Source of the DNA: Gammaproteobacteria bacterium
GTDB lineage: Bacteria; Pseudomonadota; Gammaproteobacteria; Chromatiales; Chromatiaceae
Direction: 5' to 3'
Assembly (NCBI GenBank): GCA_015767355.1
Contig: JADWMH010000123.1
Coordinates: forward strand, 1 to 6,347
Length of the DNA: 6,347 nucleotides
The notes below the pieces were generated by a model, which was given only the letters and a program-made list of their open reading frames with translations, was not told where the DNA came from and ran no database searches. The translations under genes and the position numbers were made by a program. Position 1 is the stretch's first letter. Each line of letters starts with the position of its first letter. Of this stretch, positions 6,258-6,347 are shown piece by piece.

Positions 6258-6347
6258 AATCCTTGAGTGGCCAACATCTTTACAAATGAGTTGATTTCAA
6301 CAATGACTCTCGCCAAGACGCTAAGACCGCAAAGGTTTTTCTTTGCG
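6258..6347 (+). repeat. Palindromic interspersed repeat element, copy B (cut by window end)
   Basis: This is the second copy of the element at 3120-3231, in the same orientation, beginning 14 bases after the bamC stop. Aligned without the diverged spacer, 68 of 74 positions match copy A by hand count. Inner-stem arms CGCTAAGA (6319-6326) and TCTTTGCG (6340-6347) correspond to the perfect arms in copy A. One base pair has changed on both sides (G-C to A-T) and one has become a T-T mismatch. The distal palindrome arm lies beyond the window. Confidence 0.85.

Overview
The window looks like chromosomal DNA of a sulfur-oxidising or otherwise chemolithotrophic gammaproteobacterium. Two things suggest this. 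The dapA-bamC gene pair is a gammaproteobacterial arrangement (as in E. coli), and the hydrogenase genes match the hynS-isp1-isp2-hynL type known from purple sulfur bacteria such as Thiocapsa and Allochromatium. The species cannot be fixed from the sequence alone. All supported genes are on the + strand.

Region 1 (1-3088) is the distal part of an Isp-type [NiFe] hydrogenase operon. It holds the last codons of a gene read as isp1 (cytochrome b subunit), then isp2 (iron-sulfur protein of the HdrD/DsrK type), then the catalytic large subunit gene hynL. Isp1 overlaps isp2 by ATGA, and hynL follows isp2 after 26 bases. The expected system takes electrons from H2 through the small subunit (hynS, outside the window) and exchanges them with the quinone or thiol/disulfide pool through Isp1 and Isp2.

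Region 2 (3089-3934) carries two small genes that appear to continue the operon. The first encodes a small secreted or membrane protein with a signal peptide and one hydrophobic segment, reminiscent of a fragment of HupE/UreJ proteins. The second encodes a 151-residue cysteine-containing protein I do not recognise. A palindromic repeat element (copy A, about 3120-3231) lies inside the first of these genes and is read through in frame.

Region 3 (3935-4187) is intergenic, AT-rich and contains two interleaved inverted repeats.

Region 4 (4188-6244) is the housekeeping pair dapA (lysine/diaminopimelate synthesis) and bamC (outer-membrane assembly lipoprotein), overlapping by ATGA. A second copy of the same repeat element (copy B) starts 14 bases after bamC and runs off the window end.

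No complete new system is evident. The most interesting points are the repeat element translated as an N-terminal extension and the two uncharacterised small genes attached to the hydrogenase operon.
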